A stretch of DNA of 64,000 nt from Torymus aiolomorphi (GCA_036365515.1 CM070877.1:13398601-13462600); one strand, 5' to 3'; shown: positions 13,806 through 27,209, numbered from the stretch's first letter. A program made the numbers and translations. Notes: a model not told the origin generated them from the sequence alone.

Positions 13806-15201
13806 CTGCGTGAAAATGCATACGCATACATGAAATATGATCCAATACCAAGATACGTTTAATGCGCGGTTATACAGTTCTAAATTAAGCCGTAAGGTTG
13901 AGCTTGATTAGGGTATATAAGAGTTTTTTTGTGAATATTACGACTGCGTTTGCATTCTTATTTTTTAGTGTATATCGTTAAGATTATTATTATTATGACA
14001 TCTTTTCTAATTTTGATGTAAAAGGTGCTTTTAGATTAAAATCAAAGAACAACTTGCATCAACGGAACCCGAAGACGATGCCGCTAAATTATGGCAAACT
14101 TGAAGTACGACGTGACTTATGAGGGTCTTAAAATCAGAGCGAAAAATTATTAATACGTCCGACTTGCTCGCAAGTGCATCGATCACAGTTTTAATCAAGG
14201 TAAATGTTTGCTTCTATCCAAAATAAAATTTCGGTTATAAGTATTGAATATGATAGACTATATAAATTAAATAAATAATCATTTGCTCTTCATTAAAACT
14301 GATGTATATAATTTTTTGGTACGTTTAGGATCTTTATTACAAAGAACGATAACAGTAATTACAAAAATTATATTAGAAAAAAATAAATAAAAAGTTGCTA
14401 TAGTTAAAAATATTACTTAAATTTTGTTACTTTCGTGAGATTTATTTAGCGTACCGTGCTTGCAATATCAGAGACGTTATATGTAGCACGTATATATGTG
14501 TATTAAAACTGAAACTCTCTAAAGTGAGCGGTAACGGATGCGTTAGCTCTATATTTCTTCGAGAACTTAAAGCTCGCTGTACCGTAGGAAGTCGTGTGTT
14601 GATATTACGGATTTTGTCCTGGTTCCTAGAAACATTTCTCTTACATTTATGAGATAATTGCTATGATCCTTAAATGTAATATAGCAGCCTTAATATTCGA
14701 GTGGAAGATATAAAAACAATATTTTTACACAAATTCTAAAAATACGTTAAAAAGAAAATAAGTATAAAAATTTGTTCATTTGCAGTAATTATTAGTAAAA
14801 TCTAAATGTTTGACGTTTATAGCTATTTGATTTACTAGTTTATTTAGTTTATCATGACGAATAAAAAATATTGACTTAAGATGGTTTTTGGTGCCTCATT
14901 AAAATTGGAATAAACATTTGCACTACTTCAGTTGCTTTAAAGTTGATCTATGTAAACAATACTTAATTTTTTTTATGTAAAAAAATAATTTCAGTCGCTT
15001 TTTGCTACATGACAGTACTTTCTTTTTTACTTAACTCGTTAAAACGCGTCTTTTTTATTTCACCTACAATAAATTGTAAACAAAATCATTACTCTTTCTC
15101 ATACCCGAAAACACTACGACCATTCGACCCTCAGACCACCCATCCACGAAGAAAACATATCCCCTCTCAATAACACATACAGACACAAAAAATACACTTA
15201 C
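13806..15201 (-). other. SK intron, 1.4 kb
   Basis: GT-AG intron between the S3-S5 and pore exons. It is AT-rich, with a C-rich patch at 15100-15190 next to the upstream exon. No alternative exon was recognised. Confidence 0.75.
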
Positions 15202-15623
15202 CTCTCGCACTGTCGTAGCGTCCACGAGGCGATGATCCACAGCGACACCATAAACACGAGCAGCACGGTGCCCGGGCAAATGGTCATCAGGGTTTTGAGT
15301 ACGAAGCGCGTGTTGAAGTTGATGCGATTGAGGGCGCCTATGCTGCGCGAGGAGGCGTCGGTGAAGAGCTTGGAGTGCAGCAGCATCACCCGGCAGATGA
15401 GGTAGAGTCGGAGGAACATGGGCAGGGAGAGGGTGACGTCGTAGGGCACCCACTTCGAGCCGATGTCGCCGCCCTTGTTGGCGAGCTTCGTCGTCCAGAG
15501 AAAGTAGTACTCGCCCGGTATCGGATGGACCGCGCATATCGACAGCTCCAGTATTATCTGCGACATGCGCTGCCACGTCATCGCGATACGCCAGTCGTCC
15601 GCGCAGTTATCGATCATGAATAA
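15202..15623 (-). CDS. SK: SK (KCNN) channel exon: S2-S3 linker through S5
   Basis: 422-bp exon. The acceptor TTGCAG follows a good pyrimidine tract on the minus strand (15660-15624); the donor is GTAAG from 15201. It starts in phase 0 with [17 protein letters not shown], a hallmark of SK channels directly after S2, and ends two bases into an Arg codon that the pore exon completes (CER then FHDEE). S3 lies around [20 protein letters not shown]4 around [19 protein letters not shown] (few charges, as in all SK channels), then [20 protein letters not shown], and S5 around [18 protein letters not shown]. The S3-S4 loop ([18 protein letters not shown]) differs from vertebrate paralogues; in vertebrates this loop contributes to apamin sensitivity. 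Confidence 0.97.
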
Positions 15624-16189
15624 CTGCAACAGCGGGAGGAAGAGAGAGTTGAGTGAGAGAGGAGTCAAAAAACGAGAGGGTGGTGGAAAAGTGGTCAATT
15701 AATGGTTGTAAAATGGCGTTTATTCGAAGCAGTAGCTTATTTTGAGGTAAATTGGGTACTTCGTTTTCTTACAGTGCTAAAGAATCGCGTGTAATTTTTA
15801 TGTACGTTTTTATGTAATTCTTACCACTAGATGGGTGCCTGAAAGTACCTTAATCTACAGTAATAAACCTCTTTACTTTTAATGGAGTTAAACAAAGATT
15901 GAGTATACTTGAAATGTTTAAAAAACCTAATTAGTATGGAACATGCTATCTAGTAGTAACCTTACGTATCTCGTCGAGACGTACCAGTGCTTACTCTTTA
16001 ATTACCGATGGCTTTAAGACACGTGATGTTAAATAAATTTCAATTCTTTCAACATTTTATAAAGTATTTTCACGAAAACTTAATAATACAAGAAACATAT
16101 ATTAACAGAAGCCCTTCTAATACCTTTTGACAAGTTATTTATTACAATAGAAAATTTCTACTATTCATAATGGAATTCTACAAAAAGGA
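15624..16189. other. SK intron, mostly AT-rich
   Basis: The first ~90 bases hold the pyrimidine tract of the acceptor (G/A-rich on the plus strand). The rest is AT-rich without exon-like sequence. It is the downstream end of the 8.2-kb intron 15624-23845. Confidence 0.55.
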
Positions 16190-16850
16190 ACACAGCCGTC
16201 AATCCAATAGTATTCGTCGAAGTCTGTCGACAACCGGCGCCTCAATAATTTGAAATCGCTCTTTCAATTCGCGCCAAGGACGATAACTTCCAATTTCCTT
16301 TCCCTATCGACGCTTTTCCACACATATACACGTTCTTACCCAAAAATATTCTATCGCGCAGTCAATCTCGTCGTCGGAATTCGGGCAACAAAAATGAACT
16401 TTCCTCCGTATAGCGCACAGCCACCGCGAAACAAACTCTCTCAGCCGCAGAGCGCGAGGCTTTGCGCGCGCGCCACTTCGACAAGTCGATATAAGAATCA
16501 ACTAAGCCATCGGGAGGCGGCGGCAATGGTTCTCGGAACTTTCAACTAGCCTTCTTTCTTTCCTCCTCGCGTGTGAGGAAACTACGCCGAGAGAGAGAGG
16601 GAAGAAAATTGGGCGCCCGAGGATTTGTGTAGAGGGCGAATTAAAACTCTTCTTCCTCTCTCGAGAGGGATCTCGGGACACACCTTTTGTCCGAGAGCGC
16701 CTATAGTGTGCCCGAGGTTCTTTCCGAGAGATGATACCACGCCGGAAAGGTTTTCTGTTGTGTGTAGGAGGAGGACGATGTTTGATATTACGTGGTTTGG
16801 GTAGGGTATATACTTGGTACCGAAAGTAATGAAGGTGGCGCACGTGTTTT
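16190..16850. other. Intronic GC-rich island with skew switch
   Basis: C/A-rich at 16195-16480, a core with a GAGAGAGAGAGG tract near 16591, and G/T-rich at 16740-16845. Overlapping frames on both strands show no motifs. Confidence 0.5.
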
Positions 16851-17079
16851 TAAAAGGTATTGTAAATAAACAGACAGTTTATATCATGGTGGCGTGGTTT
16901 GGATTATAAGAATATAACAATGGCTTGGGTATGGAATATATCAACTTTAACGAGTCTGTATTCCGTATATAATGCTTGTTTATAAGTTCATAGTTCTTGG
17001 GTCACATATATTTCTGTACGTCTATTGATCCATATACAACCTTTTATTGCTGATATATATTTATACTTCATGATTTCTT

Positions 17080-18300
17080 GTACATACCCACACATAACAA
17101 CATTTTTCCCTTATATAATATATCGTGTAATATCCGAACATATTCGCAGGTAATTTCGCCACAATCCTACACGTAAACGGTCCCACAGTTGAACGTAATT
17201 TCTTCCTTTTTCTCCGATATTATACGCTCGCCTTATATATCCCGTCTTACAAACCATTTTTATGGATCGTTATTTATATTACGCTCTCAATCGTCGATCC
17301 CGAAAATTCTTTCCCAAAATCGTCGCTTACTTTCACGAAGATGTACTATAATAGAGCGAGCCACTTTGCAGCCTATGTACACCCCGTGAATCTAATTATT
17401 CGCTCCAATTTTGATTTATCGTCAAAGATAACAGGGGGAAATGGAAAGTGACCTGATTTTCGGCGCCCATCGCCCGCAAATAGAATAGGCGACATCGAGA
17501 GCCAGAGACCAATACTCGCGGACTTTCATTAATTTTCTCGTTCCATACCTCTAGCAAAAGTTCGAAAGAAACCCCCCAAACTATTACACCTGTATAATAA
17601 TTGAACACACCTAGGAGGGGAAAAAAGAAAATTCGGAAGGCGAAGGTCCGCTTTGAGACTCTTAGCCTTCGTCATACTCCCGGCGTGTATCAAAGACGAC
17701 TCGCAGATAAAACACGTTTTTACCTCCTCCCCCTCCCAGAGGCGCAAGTCATATTTACTTTTATCCCCGTCCACCCACTGCGGCTAGTTTTCACGTGCCG
17801 CCCCAACAAAACAATCCCGTGCCGCCGCAAACTCGGAAAAGAGCGATTATTGACATTGCGCGGTTATATATTCGGGTCACGTTTCTTTCGTGGATCATCG
17901 CGCTCCAAGGGGATCTGTGTGTATGCGAATATACGTATACATCCGCGCCATTGATTTATCGGTGTTAGTTTCCCGGAATGATTTTCGGCGCATGCACGGG
18001 GCGAGGGGATAGTAGTATATAGTTTCGCCTTTATAGTCTGGGGAATTCGGCGCGGCCAAATTGTGGCGGGTTTTATTTGTCCGTTCGGTTTCGCGTGAAC
18101 GCGTGCTGTGCGGCTCTCCTGAGGAGGGAGCAGCCGATGGGTGGCCGAAGCGAGCTCCCGAGACCGATTCACGGCTAACTTATTTTTGCGCTTATTCTTT
18201 CGGGGGGATATATGGGAGGAACAAATATGAAAGTGAGACAAAGTATTGGGAGCCAATTGGAGATGTGGTTTGAATAAAGTATATTTTTTTCGGATGCCGG
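17080..18300. other. Broad intronic GC-rich island with skew switch
   Basis: C-rich at 17080-17200 and again at 17570-17840 (many CCCC and CCAC runs), then G-rich from about 17990 to 18260. The long minus-strand frame (18256-17864) is basic and unrecognised, so it is probably compositional. Confidence 0.5.
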
Positions 18301-21249
18301 TAAAGTTTTACTGGGTATCGTATGTTATTTGTCTTTTTTTTCTATATATTTATTCGTTCCTATTATTTTGTGCGCGAAAAATAAACTTACGTTTTTTGTG
18401 AATTTTGGTAGTCTTTGAGGATTACGATGGAAGTGAATTTTTTGTTGAGTTGTTTGGCTTCAGTTACAATAAATTTAGGGACTTTAAAAAATATGTAAAA
18501 AATATATATATATGGAATAAGTTAAGAATACTTCACATTCATTTTTCCTATAAAAGCAATAAATGAAAGGGTGAACAGAAAAGTTTGAAAAGTAAGTAAC
18601 AGTCGTATTTGACTTAGATAGCAGTAAAGATATTAACTAAATAAAACTAAAAGTTCTGAGAAAGTTCTATTTGCATTATAGGGCAAATAAAGATCTGATT
18701 TTTTATCTAACTGTAAATTGCACGATATAAATAATGACTTTTAGTGGAAAAAATTTAAGGTCGCAGTTACCGGCATCAGTTCTGAAAGTTTCCAGCGCAT
18801 CGATCTAATTTTTATCAAAGTTCGTAAACTTTATGTAGAATGATGTAAAAACTTTAGCTATAAATTTAATTGATCACCGATCAGAAAGTCATGGCGCAAT
18901 ATTGTTTCTAAAAAACACAATTGTTATGTTTAATAATAAAAAAACGTCTTTCCAGCTCTGCAGATTTCTTGTTCGTGCGCGTATATTTGCACGAAAGAAA
19001 AGTTTTAACTGGATGTTCCAGAAATAAATAAAGTATAACTTTCGAATTTTTATTCGATGCGGTCAGAGTTCCGATACTATAATTATTTGCAATGGAGAAA
19101 GTCTCTCATGGGACACCCGCGAGATTTTTCCGGGTCAATCCAGTTTTCAAAGATTCAGGTCATGTTCTTTTTTCCCCCTGATTTATTACAAATGCTTTGG
19201 ATTTATTAAGAAGCGCGCGCGAGAGGGAAGTTTTTAATTTTAGCGCGAATTTACATCGCGGCGGAAAATATCATTCGCGTTCGCGTCGAATGAAAAATTT
19301 TCCACTCTTACAAATTACGTGACAAGCAATTTAATACATACACAAGAAAGTGAATTAATAAGCGCGACATGTTTATTTGCGCGTAATTTTCTTTCTCTCT
19401 CTCGGAATTCGTTTTTATATTTACACGCGCTCGTTTCATTAGAATATCGACGGCTTCTCAATAGCCTACGGAATTCAAGTAAAACAACTTTTTTCTCAAA
19501 CGCGCGCCGCCTCTCTACTCTCTTATCGCTCGGCAACGGGGAGAGCTAAGAGGAGCGTGCGATTGATTAAACGTCAGTGCGCAGGGCGGCACATTATATA
19601 AATTTGTTTTGCCATTGACTCTGTCTCGCGCACAGTGATACAGATAGATCTGTACTATGTGTATATATGTCTATACATTTTTCATACCCGTTCGATCAAT
19701 TTCGGCCGCGTTGGCCTCTCGAAAGAGACCCGCGAGCGAGAGTCAATGCTTTTATTGAATTTCGTCTTTATGCTTTCGAAATAGCGCAGGACGTAAGATT
19801 TTTTCCGATATTTCGTTTTCGGTGTTATGTAATTGAGACTCCCATGATTTTCATTCTTTATTGCCATTTGGTTATACACTCGTTTTATTATTTATTTGCT
19901 GTACGTTAATTCTTTGCACTAATATATTTATTTCCAGAACTTTTTGAATTAAGAATCTATTGATGAATATTTTTTCGGTATGCAAAAAATATTAATATAC
20001 ACTACAGAAATGAGAGTAAAAAGCTTCAGAAAATATATTTTCAAAAGGTTAAATGTGTCATGAAAGAAAATTAAATTGAAGACTTATGTCAAATTGAAAT
20101 TTTATTAACTTAGTAACGAAGTTATAATTATAAATTGCTATACTGCTAGTACCTATAATTATAAAATTTAACATCTTCCAAACTATTTTAATTTTAGAAA
20201 ATTCATTCACAGCTCAAAATAATAAAGAAAATAAATTCTTAAATAATTGTAGTACTCGATTAGAAGATATCCATCCAAAGATTATTAACCATCAAAGATA
20301 CGAAGATGAATAGCTCAGATATATATACGCGTGTCGCGTGTAATTTGCCATATTCCACAATGTACGTTGACATCGCGCGTACAGTACAGAGACACCTACG
20401 GAGAGACTATTATTTGGCGAACTTAGCAAAGAAAGAGAAGAAACAAAGCAATGCGACTATTGTAAAAGATCAAAGTGAGCCTATGACAAATACTGGTTTT
20501 CGATCTCGCGCGCACATGGCACCCAGACATATAAAGTATGAGGCTATGGTTCCTTGAAATCTGAGCAAAGATTGTTTTCTGCGTGCGTACACGGTGATTA
20601 AATGACGAGATTTTATGGGAAATTTTAATTTAGCTTGGTTTGTGTACGTTTTGGTAACTAATTGTTAGGTTAAAACCAGAAACTTGTAAATTATAAATTA
20701 TCGTAACTTTACACAGACTGTGGGATATTTCAATCTCAAGTATAGAATTTCCTTGAACGGTATAAATTGATTTCCACGAGCCGTGAACCTAATTACTTTG
20801 ACGTCGGAAAGACCTATTGTGCTTGCTTGTTACTTATTTATTGCGCCTATAAATGTCGCCAGAAGGGTCTTTATTGAGCTCGCTGCCTATAGATCTTCAA
20901 TGTGCTAATTTCAGATCACTTATTTCTGATCAATGCCAGGGCAGAACTTGTTGAGATTGATTGATGTAAGTTAACGAACAATTTTCTGAATGGAAATTTC
21001 AGAATACGATACTATTTTTAAAATATTTCGTTGAACAAAATAAATGCTGATTTAATTTGCGCAATTATTTATATATATATTTAACGTAATTAAATAAAGA
21101 CTTTAATAAGTTATTTAAAATTACAATTTTTATCTTTTACTTATAAGTATAAGAATTATTGTTATATTTTGATTAAAAAAAGTTCCTTTCAATATTATGC
21201 CCCGAATTTTTCTATTATAAAGATGAATTTTCAAGATCAAATCCCAGAG
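18301..21249. other. SK intron, AT-rich, with CpG patches at 19210-19570
   Basis: No exon found. A CpG-rich patch with GCGCGCGCGAGAGGG (19213-19227) and CTCTCTCTCTC near 19393 has weaker flanking skew than other islands. Otherwise the stretch is AT-rich with no clear repeat element. Confidence 0.45.
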
Positions 21250-21790
21250 AAATAGATACAATGAAATGGATTTCAAACAAAAACCACCAGCAAATGTAAA
21301 GTCCACCCCCTATCCCTCAAAAAGTCACTATTCCAATTCAACCACGTCAATCCCTTTGCCCGACAACATCATCACTCTACATCCCTAGTAACATGTACAC
21401 TTTTACCAGACGGCGTATATATAATCAGCCCGGCAACGACGGGCAGATACTTGCGACGCACCGAGATGAAAGAGATATTCAATCTACGGATCGATCGTCT
21501 CCCTCCACCTCCTCCAGCCGAAGACGAGGTAGAGAGCAGCGGACCTTGATCGAATTAAAAGGCGCGAAGGTCGCGGACATAGAGCCATGCAGCCGCGAGA
21601 GAGCTCACACGGCCTCCGTTTCATTGTTTATTGGGATTGGAGGAAACGAGATGAACTCGGGTTTTTTTACGCTAGGAGACGGAGGTTCCTTGTTTATTGG
21701 CGAGAGTTCAATTTTTCTCTGGTGAAAGTGTTGATATCAGCGCTGTAGTGATGGTCGAATTAAGTATGATCGTGTTTTAAGTAGCGTTTA
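21250..21790. other. Intronic GC-rich island with skew switch
   Basis: C/A-rich at 21280-21400 (CCACCCCCTATCCCTC), a mixed core, and G/T-rich after about 21640. The 110-codon plus-strand frame starting at 21393 has no recognisable domain. Confidence 0.5.
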
Positions 21791-22349
21791 GATGAACGAG
21801 GTAAATTTAATGTTTTTTTAATAAACCTTTGAGCAGGAATTCAATAAGCTTTAATTAGACTTTAATACATGCATTGGATGCTCTGGAAATGTTATGTACT
21901 GCTAAAATACGCACGCGCGCGTGGTAAATTTAATATTATCGCCGAATGCGAATTCATTCATAAATTCAATATTCAGCTTTCGATGAAATTCCGGAATATT
22001 TACTGAATTTTCAGCAATAAATTGATAGATATGTACATTTGTGAAATATGCGCTTCCGCTACATTTATTAAATGTCACGGGAGTCCTTCTCTTTCAAACA
22101 GTGAAATTTATCCAATTAGAAAAATAGCGAACGAAAATTTATATCAGCCTGACATGAGAGTTGAAAATTTTAAAGCGTCAAATTCTTCAATGAAGCAATC
22201 TTAAAGAATTAAGTTTGAAGGCATTTATCAGGCATTTAAATCAGACCCTCTTATGCATTAATTTAACTTGTTTATAACCTCGCGAAATTAATTTTTAAAT
22301 ACAAAATCACCATATTTTAGCATACAAAAATTGTACATTATATTGTAAA

Positions 22350-22910
22350 ATATTTCCCCTAATTCCCATCCTCCAACCAACAACACTTTCAATTTTGTCC
22401 TCGACATTAGCCAAACAATGAAATTCAACTTGGCCGAATCCTGTTTCCGTTTTTGCCTATCACACCCGTGCTGCTATCTTCCTCCAGCTTTTTCTCCAGC
22501 TCCCTGTCTTAGACCGCAGACGCAAGAGTGCGACGGAGCTGGCGATACACCCTCGAGATTTCGCCGAGTCAGCGGCGATAGCTCGAGGGAAAAGGGTCCG
22601 GCCTTTAACTTTTCTTCTCCCCTTTTTTTGCAGCCCGCTGCCGACTATCTCGCCTTTTTCGCCTTATTTCGAGCTAACACATTCCGATAGCGAGGGCCAA
22701 AAGAAAGAGAGGGAGAGATACATGCTTTCAAAAAGTGCAAGTAGCAGGCGTTTTTGCCCTCCTCCAGCTGCTCCTTTTCGCTCGTTGTTTTCGCGCCCTT
22801 TTTCGAAATTTTTCAGAAAGAGAAGAGTGTGAGAGGAAGTTTTCGAGACACCGAAAGTGGTAGTGGGGAAACGGGTTTGAAAGTTGAGTAATGAACGAAT
22901 AAAGGTTTAA
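22350..22910. other. Intronic GC-rich island with skew switch
   Basis: Left edge CCCCTAATTCCCATCCTCC at 22356, CpG-rich core, and G-rich right edge from about 22830 to 22880. No exon recognised. Confidence 0.5.
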
Positions 22911-23071
22911 TTGAACTGTATATGCGGAGTCTCTGTATATCGCGGAAGAGCATTTTATAAATTCACAGTGATTTGAATTTTTCTTCTACATGTACTGTAT
23001 TGAACTTTGGAAAGGAGAAATTGTAACAAACTTGTCAAAAGTATTACTACAAGAGGTCAATCCTTATATCT

Positions 23072-23625
23072 TTAAGGGAGTTCTATGGTAAACAGAAATA
23101 ACGCTAAGACAATTCTGAAATTTCGCACATTGGTTAACTTTTACATGAAAAGCTCTCATATAAATTTTTAGAAGGCTAGGCTACCTAGAAGTCAAGAAAT
23201 AAATGTTTTAATTTTTCACTTTTTAACATGGGCTCTTATGGGGAATCACGATTTCGTTGTGTTCATTTGCGTATAAGAAAGAAATTAACGCTAAGATATT
23301 TTTGAAAATTTATGTAATAGAAAGACAAATATCTTATGAAGATTTATTTTCTTGCAAAAATATCATTGGATGCCTCTAATTTACGGAAAAAAAGTTTAAA
23401 AGCGAAAAACATACATTTAACCTCAAAATATGAGTCAAATCAACTTCTCAATGGAACTTTATATCGGTATTTAAGACTATTAAAATAGATATAATTATCT
23501 AAAATGAAAATATTATTGGTATTTAGTGTAAGTTTATTAATAACAACATCTGTAATAAAGTAAATCAACAAGAGATAAAATGTGTACTTGTTTTGACTAG
23601 TGTAGTTACCATAGAACTCCCTTAA
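23072..23625. mobile_element. TTAA-flanked MITE-like element, 554 bp
   Basis: A perfect 20-base terminal inverted repeat, TTAAGGGAGTTCTATGGTAA on the left and its exact complement at 23606-23625. The identity extends into the flanks (ATCTTTAA...TTAAAGAT). The interior is AT-rich and non-coding. The ends resemble those at 9654 and 10094 (TTAAGG..GTTCT), suggesting a family mobilised by a piggyBac-like transposase. Confidence 0.75.
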
Positions 23626-23845
23626 AGATTTTTAGGTTTCCTTGTGAGTTTCATTGCGCCACCTAGTGGTCAAACGTGAACGACGTTTCTCACATAAACG
23701 AGCAAAGATAAGAGACATTTTTAATACTACATTTGACGTAATAATTTTTTAATCTTGTGTGAAATTGCTTTTAATAGAGATGATTTATAAATTTTCTAGT
23801 TTATAAATTTATAAGATTTATGAAATGTGTATGTTCGGAACTCAC

Positions 23846-23941
23846 CTGAACTTCCAAAGCGTGATAAGCAACTATGAGGCCAAGAAGTATCACAGTCGAC
23901 ACAGAGATCAGGGTTTTCAGAGCAGTCGAGTAGAAAGAGGC
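23846..23941 (-). CDS. SK: SK (KCNN) channel exon: S2
   Basis: 96-bp, 32-codon exon, phase 0 at both ends. The acceptor is TGCTTCCAG ending at 23942 and the donor GTGAGTTCC starts at 23845. It encodes ASFYSTALKTLISVSTV and then ILLGLIVAYHALEVQ, which is S2 of SK channels (vertebrate form ends YHAREIQ) and runs straight into LFMIDN of the next exon. Confidence 0.96.
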
Positions 23942-24269
23942 CTGGAAGCACATAAAATAAACGTAGATTAGTTTTTGGAATGGCCCCCTTTTTACTTGGT
24001 CATTTAGTTGAAATAGGAAGGAAATAAAAAGAAACAATGTAATTGAAGTTTTTTCAACTATTCTTTTTTGTCTTTAAATATCTTATATTTTCCCGTATCC
24101 GTATATTTTCCTAACTTTGTTAACAAACATTTTAGAGATTTTTTTATGAAATATAATAAATACCTGGAATTTTAACTCACTAAAACAAAACTTATCTAGT
24201 ATCCAAGATATTTAATAAACTTCATCACTTTAAAATAAACGCTTATCGAAGAAACAATTCCCACAGACA

Positions 24270-25020
24270 CGCAGTGCTTTAAATACCAGCTCAATGGCAT
24301 CTTACCACACGTTGCCAATTCAATCTCATAACCATTACCCCGGCAGCAGCTTACCTCTCCCCAACTTATTATTCCCCCGCGTCTTATCCAATACTCCTTT
24401 CAATTCCAACAAACACATTCCCGCCCTTAACCACCCAATCATCGCATAAAACGGCCATTACAATCCTTCGCCGCGCACTCGTCTTATTCCCGAAAAAGAA
24501 GTAGCGGCTCCGAAAACGCTTTACTTATCAGCAGCACAGAGCTGCGACAGACAGGCGCGTCGTCGATTTGTCAGGCTCAGGCCCGATAGCCCGCAGCGCA
24601 CAGGTAGCTATTTATAGATTTCGAATCCTCTCGCGCGATAAAGGCATTACGGTAACGGCGCGCGCGGCCGAAAGGATTACACGCGCAAATAAAGAGCGTA
24701 TATATATAGGTGTGAGTGCAAGAGAAGCCGAGAGAGAGAGAGAGAGAGGTGGTCTCGTCAATCGTTGCGTTATACCGCATCCAATTAGAGGTGCGAGCAC
24801 GTGTAGGGCTGCGCCGAGACTGATAGTGGCGGTGAGTCTGGGATTTTTTTTCTTTGTTGAGAGAATTTGGTGGGCGAGGGAGAGGGGGAGCCGTTTCTCT
24901 GTTGATGTGCCTGGATGAGATGGCACTTGAGTCGAGATTTTGTCTTTGGAAATAGATGTTTTTTTCGGCAGGATGTTTTATTTTCTTGAGATGGGATGGA
25001 AGGCTATTGACGTGTGAAAA
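24270..25020. other. Intronic GC-rich island with skew switch
   Basis: Lies in the 7.1-kb intron 23942-31029. C-rich at 24290-24450, CpG core, a GAGAGAGAGAGAGAG tract at about 24732-24747, then G/T-rich at 24830-25010. Confidence 0.5.
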
Positions 25021-25514
25021 AATGCCAAAAAAGGCAGTGATTTATAGTGGAAAAAAACTAAAATATAAATATCAGTTGCATAGATTTAGTTAATAATAGG
25101 TAATTAAAGTAAAATAAAATAAAAATGTATATTGGATTGATTTTATGATGTTAGAATTGTCTAATTATTTTTAAAAAATATGATAAAAATAGATGTGTCA
25201 GAATAATACTTTAATGTATTACAAACGTCATTTGATTTTATTTGTAATTTATTCAGTACATATAACTTTTACTTTTTTTTTTTAATATAAATAGCAAACA
25301 TAAAATCTAAAGAGGTAAGGTTTTAAAATTTAAGGTTTAATACAAAAGACGGCAACGACGTCGAATTCGACTTTAAAATAAATATTCATGCATGAGGATG
25401 CACCGATGCACTTAACAGATTGGGTAATTGGTTGGTTGGTCGATACTTAGAAAAAGGAGGAGCAAATGACCGAAGGCCGACAAAAGGTATACAACAGAGA
25501 AAAGAAAATCTTTA

Positions 25515-25577
25515 CAGTTACCATGGTATTGTAACTGTTAACATAATATCTTAAATAGTTACAATATTATGTTAACA
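25515..25577. repeat. Two adjacent hairpin-forming inverted repeats
   Basis: CAGTTAC (25515) pairs with GTAACTG (about 25530), and TGTTAACATAATAT (25536-25549) pairs perfectly with its complement at 25564-25577 across a 14-base loop. It may be a small foldback remnant. Confidence 0.6.
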
Positions 25578-25765
25578 TTAAAGATTGTTTAGGATTTTTT
25601 CTCTCAGTTCGCACATATATGTGCGTAGGTAAGACAAAAAGTTAATAGAGCGTATAATTCTTTTTTAACATGTATATAAGAAGACAATTATTTGTATGTA
25701 TAACATTATATAGTACACTTTTATTTTATTCTTTTCAATGATTTTCAATTTTTAAGATATATTAC

Positions 25766-26585
25766 AACAGTGTACATATTAAAATAATATTTCTGTGACT
25801 TCCCGGATAAAACCACGTAAGTGACATGTTTTTCAAAATAGGGTTTATGCCTTATTTCTTATCTTCGAACAGTCCTTTATCACGTAATCATGATAAAGAA
25901 TGACTAAATTGCAGTCGTTGTCTTGAATAAACACAAGGAAAAACGCTATAACTCAATTTTTTCAACATGTTCCCGGAATAACTGCATATCTCCATTTTTT
26001 AATTTTTTTTAAAGAATAATTCCCGGAGAAATCACATAACTCCACTTCTTTTTTTTTTTAGAATAACTCCCGGAAAAACCATATAACTCCACTTTTTTCC
26101 ATCCAAGGTCCTGGAAAAACGATACAACTCCACTTTTTCAGTAAGAGAAACATACGTTCCTTATTCTTATAAGGGTATCTATAGCAAGGTAGCTGTATTA
26201 GAAAGAGTATACATTTGCCCCCGCCCCCCCCCCCCCCAAGCTCCCGTGATCTGAGCGATAGTTTATATTTATTAGGCGTAGATGCCGAAAAAACAATATA
26301 ATTGCCATTGAGACCGGAAAACCCACGTAACTCTACTGAAATTTTTGTTTATTCCGGGAATAACCACGTAAGTGAAAGTCGTTTTCTAAGACATAAACGC
26401 TATTTGGTCTAATTACTATGGTAATAAATATGTTATTTAGGTTAGTATTCATAGATGCAGTGTTGCATTCAATCTCATTTGTCTTGCTTTAAAACACCGA
26501 TGCGATACTAAAAATTCGATTTACTCGAAATCATGAAAAGTGGAGATAAGTGGTTATTTCTGGAAGTCACAGATTTGTACATTGC
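25766..26585. mobile_element. Inverted-repeat element built from ~30-bp tandem units
   Basis: The ends are inverted: the left side has TGTACAT then CTGTGACTTCCCGGATAA, and the right side has the complement of ACAAATCTGTGACTTCC. Inside, a degenerate unit of the form TTCCCGGAATAACCACATAA followed by CTCCACTTTTT recurs at about 25797, 25969, 26020, 26065, 26107, 26316 and 26352 and, inverted, at 26537-26570. A 14-base poly-C tract (26224-26237) splits the array. No open frame. The units vary too much for recent amplification. Confidence 0.65.
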
Positions 26586-26589
26586 AAAT

Positions 26590-27209
26590 GTTTGGATTAT
26601 GAATTTTGTAGAATATAGAGAAATTATCATTTAAACTGAACAAAGATTCATAATTTTTATAATACAAAGTTAAATTCACGTTAGAATATATTCATCATTA
26701 TGCTAAAAAAAAGGGAGATAGTTTAAAACTAAAGAATTTCCCTTAAAAAATTCAGCGGAAAGGTAAAGAGAACTGAAAGTACGTAACTTTTGTTACGTAG
26801 TCGCATTAAACAGCTGAAAAAAAATGTGTAAACCGGAGCTTTGTGAATAATTTAGCATGACACGCGCAAGTTTTTCGAATAATTCGAGTTAAAAGCTTTG
26901 CTGTGCTTCATTAAAGGACGTTCTAAATGTATAATTATTTTTTGACAGACAAATGCGCTTTTAAACTGTACTCCCACGAAAATCTTGATGGAAAAATAGC
27001 GGAAAATTGAAGGGATGCAAAACATAAATTCGACTTTTTTCCAGTATACTTTTACTTTAAGTATACTGAGAATAGTTTAATAGCCGGTTCATAATGTAAT
27101 AATCTTCTACTTTATCACTATTATTGTAAAACAAACAAAATCATTAATTTCAAAATATTCTTCTGCGCGTAAAGAAAAATTTCAAGAGTGCAACGTTCAA
27201 ATCTCCTGC
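26590..27209. other. AT-rich intron sequence, nothing recognised
   Basis: AT-rich DNA following the repeat element. No exon, hairpin or repeat pair of note was seen. Confidence 0.4.

Noticed and set aside
15064..15576. 170-codon minus-strand open frame overlapping the SK S3-S5 exon
   Set aside because: It is the alternative frame of a real exon (15623-15202). The SK frame has clear channel homology; this one has none.
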